From positions 62,001 to 126,000 of the forward strand of contig NZ_BOPG01000023.1 of NCBI RefSeq assembly GCF_016863635.1: DNA of 64,000 nt, read 5' to 3'. The position numbers were made by a program, and so were the translations under genes. Positions 42,400 to 50,838 of the stretch are shown in pieces. Below the pieces are notes generated by a model. That model saw nothing but the letters and a program-made list of their open reading frames with translations. It was not told where the DNA came from and made no database searches. Positions within the stretch are counted from its first letter, which is position 1. Every line of letters starts with the position of its first letter. This DNA is from Virgisporangium aurantiacum. Lineage in GTDB: Bacteria > Actinomycetota > Actinomycetes > Mycobacteriales > Micromonosporaceae.

Positions 42400-44208
42400 A
42401 TGCGGCAGCGGTTCGAACACGCCTACGAGATCGCCGAGCGGGCCGGCGACGCCGACGCGATGGCGCTCGCCGTGCTGGGTCAGGGTGGCCTGCGCGCGGC
42501 CGAGGTCGCCGGGGTCGACGGCGCGGTGATGCTCGACCGGTTGCGGCGGCTGGAGAAACGCGTCGATCCCGCGATCGCGTTACGGATCAGGGTGCGCCTC
42601 GCCGGCGAGAGCGACCACCGCGCCGGCACGCACACCGCGATCCTCGCCGCCCTCGACGAGGCGACCCGGGCCGGCGACCCGCGGGCGCGCGCGTTGGCGC
42701 TGAGCCTGGCGCACCACTGCCTCCTCGGCCCGGACCACGGCGAGACGCGGCGACGGCTGGCGCTCGACCTGATCGGCGAACCTACCCGCACGCGCGACGA
42801 ACTGCTCGCCGGAATGCTGTGGTACACCCTCGACCTGCTCGCCGACGGCGATCCGCAGACCGGTCGCCAGCTGGCGGAGCTGCGATCCCTGCTGGCACAG
42901 GGGGATCACGGCATTGTCGGGCACCGGGCCGGCGTCGTCGAGGCGACGCTCGCGGTGCGGTCCGGGCGGTTCGAGCGCGCGCAGGCACTGGCGAAGGCGG
43001 CGTTCGACGCGGGCACGGAGTTCGGAGACGTCGACGCGGACGGGTTCTACGCCGCCCACCTCATCGCGGTCCACTGGTACCGGGGCCGGATGGCGGACCT
43101 GCTGCCGTTGCTCGAGACGCAGGTGCACTCGCCGAACCTGCGCGGCGTCGACAGTTCGATGTTCGCGGCGCTGGCCGTCGCGGCCGCCACGGCCGGAGAC
43201 CGGTTGACGGCGACCGGCGCCATCGGTGTCCTCTGTGGACGCGACCTCGCCGACCTGCCGCACACCAGCGGGTGGCTGCCGGCGATGTTCGGCCTCGCCG
43301 AGGCCGCCCACCTGCTCGACGACGTCGAGACCAGCGCCCGCGTCTACGAGTTGGTGACCCCGTACGCGCACCGTCCCGCGGTGACCGGCGCCGGCTCGTT
43401 GTGTCTCGGGTCGGCCGAGCATCTGTTGGGTGTCGCCGCGCTCACCATGGGCCGGCCCGACCGCGCGGTCCACCATTTCGCGGCCGCGATCCGCGCGAAC
43501 CTCGCGCTGTGGCACCGCCCGGCCGTACTGTTGTCGCGGGCCCGGTACGCGCAGGCGCTGGCCCGGCGGCACCACGACGGCGACGCGACGCTGGCCCGGA
43601 TGGCGCTCGCGGCGGCCGGCGACGTGGCCGCGATCCTGGGGATTCCCGTGCCGCGGTTCCCCGACGGCGTCCCCGGCGAGGCCCGCATCGCCACCTGCGT
43701 CCGCACCGGACAGCAGTGGTTGGTTCGGTACGGCCGGCGCACCGCGCTGATCCCGCACAGCGTCGGGATGTCGTATCTCGCCGCGCTGCTGACGGATCCG
43801 AGCCGCGACGTGTCCGCGCTCGACCTGTCCGCCGGACCGGACACCCGATCCCGCACCCGACGCACCGGCCATGCCGTCCTCGACCAGGCCGCCGTTCAGC
43901 AGTACCGGCGACGCGTCGAGCAGTTGACCGAGCGCCTCGACCGGCTGCGGACGGGACGCGCGGAGGAATCGGAGGAACTCGCCGCGGTGACGGCCGAACG
44001 CGACTGGATCCTCGGCGAGCTCCGTTCCGCCACCGGCATCACGGGCCGGATCCGGTCGTTCACCACGGAGTCCGAACGCGCCAGAATCGCTGTGGGCAAG
44101 GCGATCCGCCGCGCGCTGGCCACCGTCGACCGGGCCGACTCGGTGATCGCGACGCACCTGCGCGCGAGCATCCACACCGGCACCCGGTGCTCCTACCGAC
44201 CCGCCTGA
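42400..44208 (+). CDS. TPR-containing regulator-like protein, left border of the RiPP cluster
   Basis: A 602-residue protein of helical TPR-type repeats (for example FEHAYEIAERAGDADAMALA and TRTRDELLAGMLWYTLDLLA) ending in a domain with TGQQWLVRYG...SVGMSYLAALLTDPSRDVSAL, a coiled coil and KAIRRALATVDRADSVIATH followed by HTGTRCSYRP. That C-terminal block is known from large actinomycete AAA/LuxR-type regulators, but the expected N-terminal ATPase is missing. The gene is paralogous to 62376-63887 at the far side of the cluster. The ATG at 42400 follows GGGAAGG. It ends convergently at the hairpin after the precursor genes. Confidence 0.72.
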   Translation: MRQRFEHAYEIAERAGDADAMALAVLGQGGLRAAEVAGVDGAVMLDRLRRLEKRVDPAIALRIRVRLAGESDHRAGTHTAILAALDEATRAGDPRARALALSLAHHCLLGPDHGETRRRLALDLIGEPTRTRDELLAGMLWYTLDLLADGDPQTGRQLAELRSLLAQGDHGIVGHRAGVVEATLAVRSGRFERAQALAKAAFDAGTEFGDVDADGFYAAHLIAVHWYRGRMADLLPLLETQVHSPNLRGVDSSMFAALAVAAATAGDRLTATGAIGVLCGRDLADLPHTSGWLPAMFGLAEAAHLLDDVETSARVYELVTPYAHRPAVTGAGSLCLGSAEHLLGVAALTMGRPDRAVHHFAAAIRANLALWHRPAVLLSRARYAQALARRHHDGDATLARMALAAAGDVAAILGIPVPRFPDGVPGEARIATCVRTGQQWLVRYGRRTALIPHSVGMSYLAALLTDPSRDVSALDLSAGPDTRSRTRRTGHAVLDQAAVQQYRRRVEQLTERLDRLRTGRAEESEELAAVTAERDWILGELRSATGITGRIRSFTTESERARIAVGKAIRRALATVDRADSVIATHLRASIHTGTRCSYRPA

Positions 44209-44244
44209 GACGGGCAGGATCACCGCGCGGTGACCCTGCCCGTC
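44209..44244. terminator. Strong bidirectional hairpin terminator
   Basis: GACGGGCAGG (44209-44218), then TCACCGCGCGGTGA (44220-44233, itself a palindrome), then CCTGCCCGTC (44235-44244): one near-continuous 36-base palindrome directly after the TPR gene stop and 10 bases beyond the last precursor gene. It separates the convergent transcripts. There is no T-run, as is usual in actinomycetes. Confidence 0.75.
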
Positions 44245-44253
44245 GGATGTGCG

Positions 44254-44415
44254 TCAGCTGGTGGTGCTGCTGCAGGTGCTGCAGTTGCAACTCGTGCTGT
44301 TCGTCGAGACGATCATCATGTCGACCTCGTCGACGTAATCGACGAGCTCGAACGTGTCGGTCTCGAGCGCCCGCAGTTCGGCGCCGAGCACGGCCAGGTT
44401 GAGGTCCTCGTTCAT
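44254..44415 (-). CDS. RiPP precursor peptide A4 (thiazolylpeptide-type)
   Basis: A 53-residue peptide. The leader is MNEDLNLAVLGAELRALETD then TFELVDYVDEVDMMIV, sharing the ETFE/DTFE-x-x-D-Y motif with the three peptides upstream. The core is STNSTSCNCSTCSSTTS, rich in Ser, Thr and Cys. It is the only one with the SCNC motif found at the start of thiomuracin and GE2270-type thiopeptide cores. It starts one base after the A3 stop codon and is the last gene of the cluster. Modifying enzymes for azoles and dehydroamino acids are encoded upstream. The leader cleavage point cannot be fixed from sequence. Confidence 0.85.
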   Translation of the reverse strand: MNEDLNLAVLGAELRALETDTFELVDYVDEVDMMIVSTNSTSCNCSTCSSTTS

Positions 44416-44416
44416 G

Positions 44417-44578
44417 TCAGGCCGAACAACTCGTGGTGCTCGTCGTGCTGCTGGTGGTGCTGCACAGCGGAACCACCAGCATCTCGTCGGCCTCGGCGTG
44501 GTCGACGACCTCGAACGTCTCGACCTCCAGCGCGCGCAGCTCCTTCGTGAGCACGCCCAGGTTCAGATCCTCGTGCAT
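44417..44578 (-). CDS. RiPP precursor peptide A3
   Basis: A 53-residue peptide with leader MHEDLNLGVLTKELRALEVE then TFEVVDHAEADEMLVV, and a Ser/Thr-rich core PLCSTTSSTTSTTSCSA holding only two cysteines. Fewer cysteines means that most positions would become dehydroamino acids or oxazolines rather than thiazoles. The DYAE motif of the siblings is changed to DHAE. It lies 15 bases after A2 and one base before A4, so all are on one transcript. Confidence 0.83.
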   Translation of the reverse strand: MHEDLNLGVLTKELRALEVETFEVVDHAEADEMLVVPLCSTTSSTTSTTSCSA

Positions 44579-44593
44579 GTCGGTCTCCCTATC

Positions 44594-44749
44594 TCAGGCG
44601 CAGCAGCTGCTGGTCGTGCTGCTGGTGCTGCTGCAGCTGCTGTTGATGAGCATCTCGGTTTCGTCGGCGTAGTCGTGCAGCTCGAACGTGTCGGACTCGA
44701 GCTCCAGGAGCTCACGCGCCAACGACGCCAACGTGGTGGTGCTTTCCAT
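44594..44749 (-). CDS. RiPP precursor peptide A2
   Basis: A 51-residue peptide: leader MESTTTLASLARELLELESD then TFELHDYADETEMLI, and core NSSCSSTSSTTSSCCA. The SSTSSTTSS centre is identical to that of A1, which points to recent duplication with changes at the ends. A ribosome site lies about 8 bases before the ATG at 44749. It is spaced 30 bases from A1. Confidence 0.84.
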   Translation of the reverse strand: MESTTTLASLARELLELESDTFELHDYADETEMLINSSCSSTSSTTSSCCA

Positions 44750-44779
44750 GACTGTCTCCATCTCGATGTGCGGTGTCGC

Positions 44780-44938
44780 TCAGGCGCAGGTGCTGCTGGT
44801 CGTGCTGCTGGTGCTGCTGCAGCTGCAGGCGCCGATGAGCATCTCGATGTCCTCGGCGTAGTCGTGCAGCTCGAACGTCTCCGACTCCAGCTCCTGGAGC
44901 TCCTTCGCCAGCGTCGCCAGGTTCTTGACGTCTCCCAT
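44780..44938 (-). CDS. RiPP precursor peptide A1
   Basis: A 52-residue peptide: leader MGDVKNLATLAKELQELESE then TFELHDYAEDIEMLIG, and core ACSCSSTSSTTSSTCA. The negatively charged amphipathic leader with a conserved LExxTFELxDYAExxEMLI block matches thiazolylpeptide-type precursors, where this block is bound by the RiPP-recognition element of the cyclodehydratase. A strong AGGAGGG ribosome site precedes the ATG. It is the first of four precursors, 90 bases after the monooxygenase gene. Confidence 0.87.
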   Translation of the reverse strand: MGDVKNLATLAKELQELESETFELHDYAEDIEMLIGACSCSSTSSTTSSTCA

Positions 44939-44983
44939 GGGTTTCCCTCCTCTCGATGACTCGGTGGTCACCAGTACAACCGA

Positions 44984-45003
44984 CACCGGTGGACAGACCG
45001 GTG
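44984..45003. promoter_or_regulatory. Hairpin between the enzyme genes and precursor genes
   Basis: Inverted repeat CACCGG (44984-44989) and CCGGTG (44998-45003) in the 90-base gap before A1. On the minus strand a TTGACC overlaps the monooxygenase stop, so an internal promoter is possible, but no good -10 follows at the right distance. The hairpin could protect or process the precursor mRNA. Confidence 0.35.
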
Positions 45004-45028
45004 ACACTTCGCTGGACCCCGACGCGGG

Positions 45029-46096
45029 TCAATCCGAGACGTGCGGCAGCACCTCGTCGACGAACAACCGCAGGCTGCTTTCCATGGTCTCGCGCGGCTG
45101 CCCGCCGTAGTCGATGTTCCACAGCCACACGTCGGCGTGCAGATACTCCGTCACCGCGCGGATCGTGTCGACGACCGATTCCGGCGACCCGACGACGGCG
45201 CAGGCGCCGTCCCGCAACGACTCGTCGGTCACTGCCGCGAGCCGGTCCCGCATGGACTCGTAGCCGGGGTAGCTGCTCGACGTGACGTGCGTCCACGCGT
45301 CCGCCGCCTCGATGGTGACGTTGTTGTATTCGAGCAGGTGCGGGATCGCCGCCTCGCGCGCCCGCGCGTCGCTCGGCGCCACGTAGAGCGGCATGCTCAC
45401 CGCCACCCGCGGTTCCCGGCCGGTGCCCCGGTGGGTCTCGCGGAACGTGTCGAGGTAGATCCGGATGAGCTTCTTCGTGTGCGGCAGGTCGCGTTGCAAC
45501 AGCGACGGCGACACCAGCAGGCCCATCCCCTGCCGCGCCAGCCATTCGAAGCTCTGCGGCGAGACGATCGCGGCACCCCAGACGGGCGGGTGCGGTTCCT
45601 GCACCACGGCCGGCAACGACGTCGCGTCGGTGAACGAGAAGTAGTCGCACTCCGCGGTGACCTTCTCCTCGGTCCACAGGCGGAGCACCGCGTCGATGGT
45701 CTTCTCGAAGCGGTCCCGGCTGGTGTCCATCGGCACGCCGAGCGCCGCGAACTCGTACGGCAGCCAGGCCCGGGCGAAGCCGACGTCGAGCCGGCCGCCG
45801 CTGAGCACGTCGACCATCGCGGCGTGCGCGGCGAGCTGGATCGGGTGGTGGAACGCGGGCAGCACGCAGCCCGTCATCAGCCGGATCCGGCTGGTCTGTG
45901 CCGCCACGGCCGCCAGGAACGTGAGCGGGCTGGGCGAGTAGCCGCCGTAGTTGCCCAGGTAGTGCTCGGTCATCTTGACGTAGTGCATTCCGGCCTCGTC
46001 GGCGAGCCGCGCCATCGCCAGCGCGTCCGCGTAGTACTCGGTGGCGGAGCGGCGCTCGGGCCGGCAGTCGGGCAGCAGCGAGATTCCGTGCTTCAT
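45029..46096 (-). CDS. Luciferase-like flavin-dependent monooxygenase (LLM class)
   Basis: A 355-residue TIM-barrel flavin enzyme of the bacterial luciferase family: ARLADEAGMHYVKMTEHYLGNYGG, RIRLMTGCVLPAFHHPIQLAAHAAMVDVLSGGRLDVGFARAW and WGAAIVSPQSFEWLARQGMG. The wording matches the MupA/Atu3671-like branch, members of which occur in natural-product clusters. Here it would use reduced FMN and oxygen to oxidise the modified peptide or a building block. Its start overlaps the M20 gene stop (ATGA), and the precursors follow. The exact reaction is unknown. Confidence 0.85.
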   Translation of the reverse strand: MKHGISLLPDCRPERRSATEYYADALAMARLADEAGMHYVKMTEHYLGNYGGYSPSPLTFLAAVAAQTSRIRLMTGCVLPAFHHPIQLAAHAAMVDVLSGGRLDVGFARAWLPYEFAALGVPMDTSRDRFEKTIDAVLRLWTEEKVTAECDYFSFTDATSLPAVVQEPHPPVWGAAIVSPQSFEWLARQGMGLLVSPSLLQRDLPHTKKLIRIYLDTFRETHRGTGREPRVAVSMPLYVAPSDARAREAAIPHLLEYNNVTIEAADAWTHVTSSSYPGYESMRDRLAAVTDESLRDGACAVVGSPESVVDTIRAVTEYLHADVWLWNIDYGGQPRETMESSLRLFVDEVLPHVSD

Positions 46097-47322
46097 GTCG
46101 GGGTCTCCGTCTCTTCGAGAGAATCGAGCAGTGCCCGCGCGCCGGCGAGCATCGCCGTGGTCGCCGTTCGCAGGGTCGGCACGGGGTCGGGGGCGAACTC
46201 CGGTGAGTGGTTCACGGGCACGCTCCGGAGCTTCTCCACGAAGTCGGCGCCGGGCGCGCGCGTCCAGGCCGCCGCCGACACGGAACCGACCGCCCAGTAG
46301 ACGGTGGGCACGGTCGCGTCCGCGCCGAACAACGGGAAGTCCTCGGTGGCCATCGACGGCGGCACCGGCAGCACCCGCGCCGCGCCGAACGTCGCCACGT
46401 GGGCGGCGCGGACCCGTTCGGCCGCCAGCGGCTCGTTGACGCCCGGCGCGGACCGCGTCGTCACGACGATCTCGGGCTCCGCCGGGCTTCCCGCCGCCGC
46501 GCAGATCTCCCGTACGGCCGCGTCGACCGTGGCCACCGCGCGGTCGAGGGCGGCGGAATCGAGGCTGCGCACCGTCAACCGGATCGTCGCGCGGTCGGCC
46601 ACCACGTTCGCCCGGTCACCGGCCCGCACGGCGCCGATGGTCAGCACCACACCGTCCGATGTGGACGGTTCGGCCGGGAACAGCTCGCCGAGCCGGGTCA
46701 CGATCGCGGCCGCGACCGGAATCGGGTTCGACACCGCGCCTGGCAGGCCGGCATGGCCGCCGCGACCGAACACGGTGACCGCGAGCCAGGCGCTGCCCGC
46801 CGTCACGGTGTCCCGGGCGTGGGCCACCCAGCCGGCCGGGAACGGGCCCAGATGCTGGGCCAGCGCGGCGTCCGGTCTCCCCCACCGCGTGTAGAGGCCG
46901 TCCGCGAGCATCGCCGCGGCCCCGGTCAGCGTCTCCTCCGCCGGTTGGCCGACCGCGACGACCGTGCCGCGCCACCGGTCCCGCGACCGCGACAGCGCCT
47001 CGGCCGCACCGCACAACGCGGCCAGGTGCAGATCGTGCCCGCATGCGTGCATGGCCGGGCCGGTGCTGGCGTACGGGAGCCCGGTCCGCTCGCGCACGGG
47101 CAGCGCGTCGAGCTCCGCCCGCAGCAGCACGACCGGGCCGTCGCCGTTGCGCAGCCGGCCGACGACGCCGTGCCCGCCCACGCGCGACGTCACCGCGAAC
47201 CCGGCCCGGTCGAGCGCGCCGCCCACCCGCGCCGCCGTCCGCTCCTCCGCGCCGGACAGCTCCGGGTGGCGGTGCAGATCGACGTACAGCTCCAGCATGT
47301 CCCCGCTCATGGAACCGGTCAT
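46093..47322 (-). CDS. M20-family metallopeptidase/amidohydrolase
   Basis: A 409-residue zinc peptidase of the M20/amidohydrolase type: RHPELSGAEERTA, RAELDALPVRERTGLPYAS, ACGHDLHLAAL with metal ligands and GQPAEETLTGAAAML with the catalytic Glu pair; the dimerisation domain has FGRGGHAGLPG. Members cleave N-acyl amino acids or small amides. Within this operon it may trim the peptide, cut a side-chain amide or act in self-protection. The ATG at 47322 overlaps the YcaO-1 stop. Confidence 0.88.
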   Translation of the reverse strand: MTGSMSGDMLELYVDLHRHPELSGAEERTAARVGGALDRAGFAVTSRVGGHGVVGRLRNGDGPVVLLRAELDALPVRERTGLPYASTGPAMHACGHDLHLAALCGAAEALSRSRDRWRGTVVAVGQPAEETLTGAAAMLADGLYTRWGRPDAALAQHLGPFPAGWVAHARDTVTAGSAWLAVTVFGRGGHAGLPGAVSNPIPVAAAIVTRLGELFPAEPSTSDGVVLTIGAVRAGDRANVVADRATIRLTVRSLDSAALDRAVATVDAAVREICAAAGSPAEPEIVVTTRSAPGVNEPLAAERVRAAHVATFGAARVLPVPPSMATEDFPLFGADATVPTVYWAVGSVSAAAWTRAPGADFVEKLRSVPVNHSPEFAPDPVPTLRTATTAMLAGARALLDSLEETETPT

Positions 47323-49178
47323 GGGAACGGATGGGGGACGCGGTGCAGGTCGGCCGGGGTCAGCGCGGCCGGGCGCAGGCCGCCCCGGTGCTGGGCGGTG
47401 AACATGCGCGGCAGGTGTAATGCCCGCTGGAGGCTCCAGCCGAAGTCGATCGGAATCAGGCCGGGCACGATCATGCAGACGTTGTGCAGCCCGACCATCC
47501 GTTGCTCCGGCGACGTCTGGTCGACCACGATCACGTCGTGGCCCGCCGCGGTCACCGCGTCGCACAGGTACCGCACGTCGTCGAGCAGGTCTGTCGACGC
47601 CGGTCGCCGGCGCGCGTACACCGCCTCCTTCGGCAGCCGGCGGGCCGGTTCCAGGTACCGGCGGGCATGCTCGCGCATCGCCGGAACCGTGAACAGTTCG
47701 GCGTGATCGCGCAGCGTCCGCACCAGGCTGAAGTCGCCGGCCATCGCCTCCAGTTCGGCCTGCCGGCGGCGGTGGCTCACCGGCAAACTCGGTACGTAGC
47801 TGCAGATCTCCTCCAGCGCACCCTCGATGGCGGTGTCGGGGTCGAGGCTCGCGCCCGCCGCGAACCCGAGCAGGCCCGGGCCACCGTCGAGCCGCTCGGC
47901 GACGGCGGTCACCGCCGGCACCGGGAGGTCGATCCGGTTGTCGAACAGCCGCACGTGGTAGCCGAGGAACCGGGCCCGGTCGAGCATCGCCCGGGCCGCC
48001 GGCGTCGCCGTGCCGGCCACGTCGATCTCGGTGAGCTCGGCGGCGCCGTACCAGCCGAGCAGGAACGCGTCGCGCTCGATCAGTTCGAGCAGGCCGTACA
48101 GGATCGCCTCCTCGACGCTGCCCCCGCTGGCGCAGCCGTTCGAGCACTCGTCGACGAAGCGGTCGGTGTCGGTTCCGGTGCTGTAGTAGGCGATGCGGCG
48201 CGGGACGAGGATCGGCCGCCGGTCGCGCAGCGACCAGCCCCACACCCACGGGATCGCGCGGTCCGGGTCGAACGGCTCCAGCCGGTCGCTCGACGCGTAG
48301 GCCTCGTCGCTGTACACGCCGCAGTCGCGCGGATCGAGCGCCTCGCCGGCGAGTTGGCGGTGCGAGCCGATCACCGGCGCGACGTTCTGGCGCGGCAGCG
48401 AGCCGGCGTCGCGTTCCAGCCCTTCGAGCAAACCGACCTCGCGGCTGCGTGCGAAGTTGTTGGTCTGCCCGCTCCAGTTCATGTCGGCCAGGCCGTGCCG
48501 CGCGCGGTTGCGCCACATGCCGAGCACGGGTGCGGTCGTCGTCGACGCCAGGTTCAACACCGACTCCGCACCGATCGCGCCGCTCACCGGGTTCGCGAGC
48601 GCGGCCACCGGCAGGTGGTACTCCGACGGCCGGCGCAGCCGGTACGTGTCCGGGCCCGGCTTGGTCCGCGACCGCAGCCGCGGATCGGCGGCGGCGCGGT
48701 CGGGCGCGCGCTCGACCGAACAGCGCGGGCAGCGGCCCTCGGGGAGGACCGGGAAAGTGGACGCGATGAGCGTCCGCACGTCGACGGACGTGACCCGGGC
48801 CGGGCCGTCGGTGGGCGTCGTCGTGAACGTGCCCGCGTACACGGCCCACACCGCGTCGGCGAGGTGCCGGGTGGGCAACGGCCACTCGCCGGCGGACTGG
48901 AAGCCGGGTCCGGTCTCCAGCGCGTCCCGCGTCGGCACCGGGCGCAGCCGTTGCCACCGGATGGAGAGGCAGTGCCCGCAGGCCCCGCCGGTCGGCGGGC
49001 CGCCCCAGGGGCCCACGAGAACCGCGTTCGGGGTGAGGTGGACGGTGGCGGTGTGCCGGTCGACGCCGTCGACGACGGCGGTGGCGTCCTCGATGCCGAG
49101 CGTCGCGACCCGCGGTGCCGGCAGCCCGGCGCGGGCCGCCCGCACGGCGAGCAGATCGTGCAACAACTTCTCGGTCAT
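47319..49178 (-). CDS. YcaO-type cyclodehydratase 1
   Basis: A 619-residue protein. Residues 1-190 are an E1-like remnant with two CxxC pairs (ACGHC and CPRC) that likely bind structural zinc. The rest is a YcaO domain with the ATP-binding block ECSNGCASGGSVEEAILYGL then LELIERDAFLLGWYG and the C-terminal proline motif VPHPFP that is needed for catalysis in azole-forming YcaOs. It uses ATP to convert Cys (or Ser/Thr) into azolines. It is paralogous to the second YcaO at 57299-59161. It overlaps its neighbours by four bases on both sides. Confidence 0.93.
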   Translation of the reverse strand: MTEKLLHDLLAVRAARAGLPAPRVATLGIEDATAVVDGVDRHTATVHLTPNAVLVGPWGGPPTGGACGHCLSIRWQRLRPVPTRDALETGPGFQSAGEWPLPTRHLADAVWAVYAGTFTTTPTDGPARVTSVDVRTLIASTFPVLPEGRCPRCSVERAPDRAAADPRLRSRTKPGPDTYRLRRPSEYHLPVAALANPVSGAIGAESVLNLASTTTAPVLGMWRNRARHGLADMNWSGQTNNFARSREVGLLEGLERDAGSLPRQNVAPVIGSHRQLAGEALDPRDCGVYSDEAYASSDRLEPFDPDRAIPWVWGWSLRDRRPILVPRRIAYYSTGTDTDRFVDECSNGCASGGSVEEAILYGLLELIERDAFLLGWYGAAELTEIDVAGTATPAARAMLDRARFLGYHVRLFDNRIDLPVPAVTAVAERLDGGPGLLGFAAGASLDPDTAIEGALEEICSYVPSLPVSHRRRQAELEAMAGDFSLVRTLRDHAELFTVPAMREHARRYLEPARRLPKEAVYARRRPASTDLLDDVRYLCDAVTAAGHDVIVVDQTSPEQRMVGLHNVCMIVPGLIPIDFGWSLQRALHLPRMFTAQHRGGLRPAALTPADLHRVPHPFP

Positions 49179-49921
49179 GCGTCTTTGCTCCAGCGGAAAA
49201 GCTTCGCGGCGAAGCCGACCATCAGCAGGGTGAACCCGAGCAGCGCCAGGCACGGCAGCACCGTCGACTGTGGACCGTCGGTCCCGGTCAGCACGCCGCT
49301 GGTCCCCTCGATCATGTAGTGCAGCGGCAGCACCTTGGCCACGCCCTGCAGCCACCCCGGCGCCTGGTCGAGCGGGTAGAACGTGCCGGACAGGAACGCC
49401 ATCGGCACGAGCAGGAAGTTCGCGATGGCGGCGATGGCCTCCGACGAGGTCCCGTGGCTGCCGATCACCATGCCGATCGCGAAGAACGCCATGACACCGC
49501 ACAGCACGACCGGCAGCGCGAAGACCGCCTGCGACCCCAGCCGCAGCCCCAGCGGGGGCAGCACCGCGATGCCGACGAAGAACACGGTCTGCGCGAGCGC
49601 GACGCCCACCGCGACCACGAACCGCGACGAGAGCACCGTCAGCACCGAGGTCGGTGTCATCCGGAGCAGCCGCAGCACGCCGCTCTCCCGCCACTGCACG
49701 AGCGTGTACGCGACGCCGAACACCGCGCCGTTCGCCACCGCCCAGCAGAGCACGCCCGGCGCGAGGAACCCGATGGCCTCGCGGCCGTCGGGCAGGTCGT
49801 CGAAGAGCACGCCGAAGACCATCAGGAAGATCAGCGGAAAGAGGAACGTGAAGAACAGGGTGATCCGGTCCCGGACGTGGGACCGGGCGACGGCCCCCGA
49901 CAGGGCGACGTAGGCGTTCAC
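49175..49921 (-). CDS. ABC-2 type transporter permease of the RiPP cluster
   Basis: A 248-residue membrane protein with six hydrophobic segments: VRDRITLFFTFLFPLIFLMV, then helices near 57-80, 100-130, 135-160, 165-185 and a last one before LFRWSKDA. The conserved AFLSGTFYPLDQAPGWLQGVA and PLHYMIEG motifs are typical of DrrB-like exporter permeases. It starts GTG at 49921, overlapping the ATPase stop. With that ATPase it should export the finished peptide and give self-resistance. Confidence 0.92.
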   Translation of the reverse strand: MNAYVALSGAVARSHVRDRITLFFTFLFPLIFLMVFGVLFDDLPDGREAIGFLAPGVLCWAVANGAVFGVAYTLVQWRESGVLRLLRMTPTSVLTVLSSRFVVAVGVALAQTVFFVGIAVLPPLGLRLGSQAVFALPVVLCGVMAFFAIGMVIGSHGTSSEAIAAIANFLLVPMAFLSGTFYPLDQAPGWLQGVAKVLPLHYMIEGTSGVLTGTDGPQSTVLPCLALLGFTLLMVGFAAKLFRWSKDA

Positions 49922-50838
49922 GGTTGGTACTCCCGTCCGGTCAGGCTCAGGTAGACGTCCTCCAGGGACGCGGTGTGGGTGCGCACCTCGTGCGGCCCGG
50001 CGAGGTCGGAGACCGCGGCGAGGACGCGTCCCGGCACCTGCGTGCTCAGCGACAGCACCGCGGCCTCCAGGGTCACGGCGTCGACGCCCTCGATCCCGCG
50101 GGCGTCCTCTGTGGACAGTCGGTCGGCCGGCACCCGGACGACCGTGGGCCGGTTGAGGCCGTTGACCAACGCCCGCGGCGTGTCCAGCGCGACGAGCCGC
50201 CCCTGGTCGACGATCGCGACCCGGTCGCACAGCGCCTCGGCCTCGTCGATGTGGTGCGTGGTGTAGATGATCGTCTTGCCCGTCGCCTTCAACCGACGCA
50301 ACAGGTCCCAGAGCGAGCGGCGGGCCTGCGGGTCGACCGCGGCCGTCGGCTCGTCGAAGAACAGCAGCTCGGGGTCGTGGGTCAGCGCCGCGGCGATGGC
50401 CAGCCGCTGCCGCTGCCCGCCGGAGAGGCGGTCGACGCGCGTCGACGCCTTGCCGGTGAGGCCCACCAGTGCCAGCACGTCGTCGGCCCGCCGGCGGTCG
50501 ACGCCGTAGAGCGCGGTGACGGTCCGCAGGTGTTCGATCGCGGTGAGCCGGGTGAAGAACGCCGAGTTCTGCGTCTGCAGTCCCAACCGGGGCAGTAGCG
50601 CGGGATTCCGCGGCCACGGCGACAGGCCGAGCACCTCGACCTCGCCCGTGTCGGCGCGGCGCAGGCCCTCCAGGATCTCGATGAGCGTGGTCTTGCCCGC
50701 GCCGTTGGGGCCGATGACGCCGAAGAACTCGCCGCGGTCGACGGTGAACGAGACCCCGTCCACGGCCCGCACGTCGCCGTACGCCTTGTGTACGCCCCGG
50801 GCGACGACCGCCGGGCGGTCTGACTGACGTGTGCTCAC
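49918..50838 (-). CDS. ABC transporter ATP-binding protein of the RiPP cluster
   Basis: A 306-residue ATPase: Walker A GPNGAGKTTLIE, Q-loop LGLQTQNSAFFTRLTA, signature LSGGQRQRLAIA, Walker B LLFFDEPTAAVDPQA and H-loop THHIDEAEALCDRV, plus a roughly 80-residue C-terminal regulatory domain. The DrrA-like type suits pairing with the ABC-2 permease that follows. GTG start at 50838 overlapping the M50 gene stop. It energises export of the product. Confidence 0.94.
   Translation of the reverse strand: MSTRQSDRPAVVARGVHKAYGDVRAVDGVSFTVDRGEFFGVIGPNGAGKTTLIEILEGLRRADTGEVEVLGLSPWPRNPALLPRLGLQTQNSAFFTRLTAIEHLRTVTALYGVDRRRADDVLALVGLTGKASTRVDRLSGGQRQRLAIAAALTHDPELLFFDEPTAAVDPQARRSLWDLLRRLKATGKTIIYTTHHIDEAEALCDRVAIVDQGRLVALDTPRALVNGLNRPTVVRVPADRLSTEDARGIEGVDAVTLEAAVLSLSTQVPGRVLAAVSDLAGPHEVRTHTASLEDVYLSLTGREYQP

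Noticed and set aside
44433..44672. Plus-strand open frames across the precursor genes
   Set aside because: They are shadows of the four minus-strand peptides, which have strong ribosome sites and a conserved leader.
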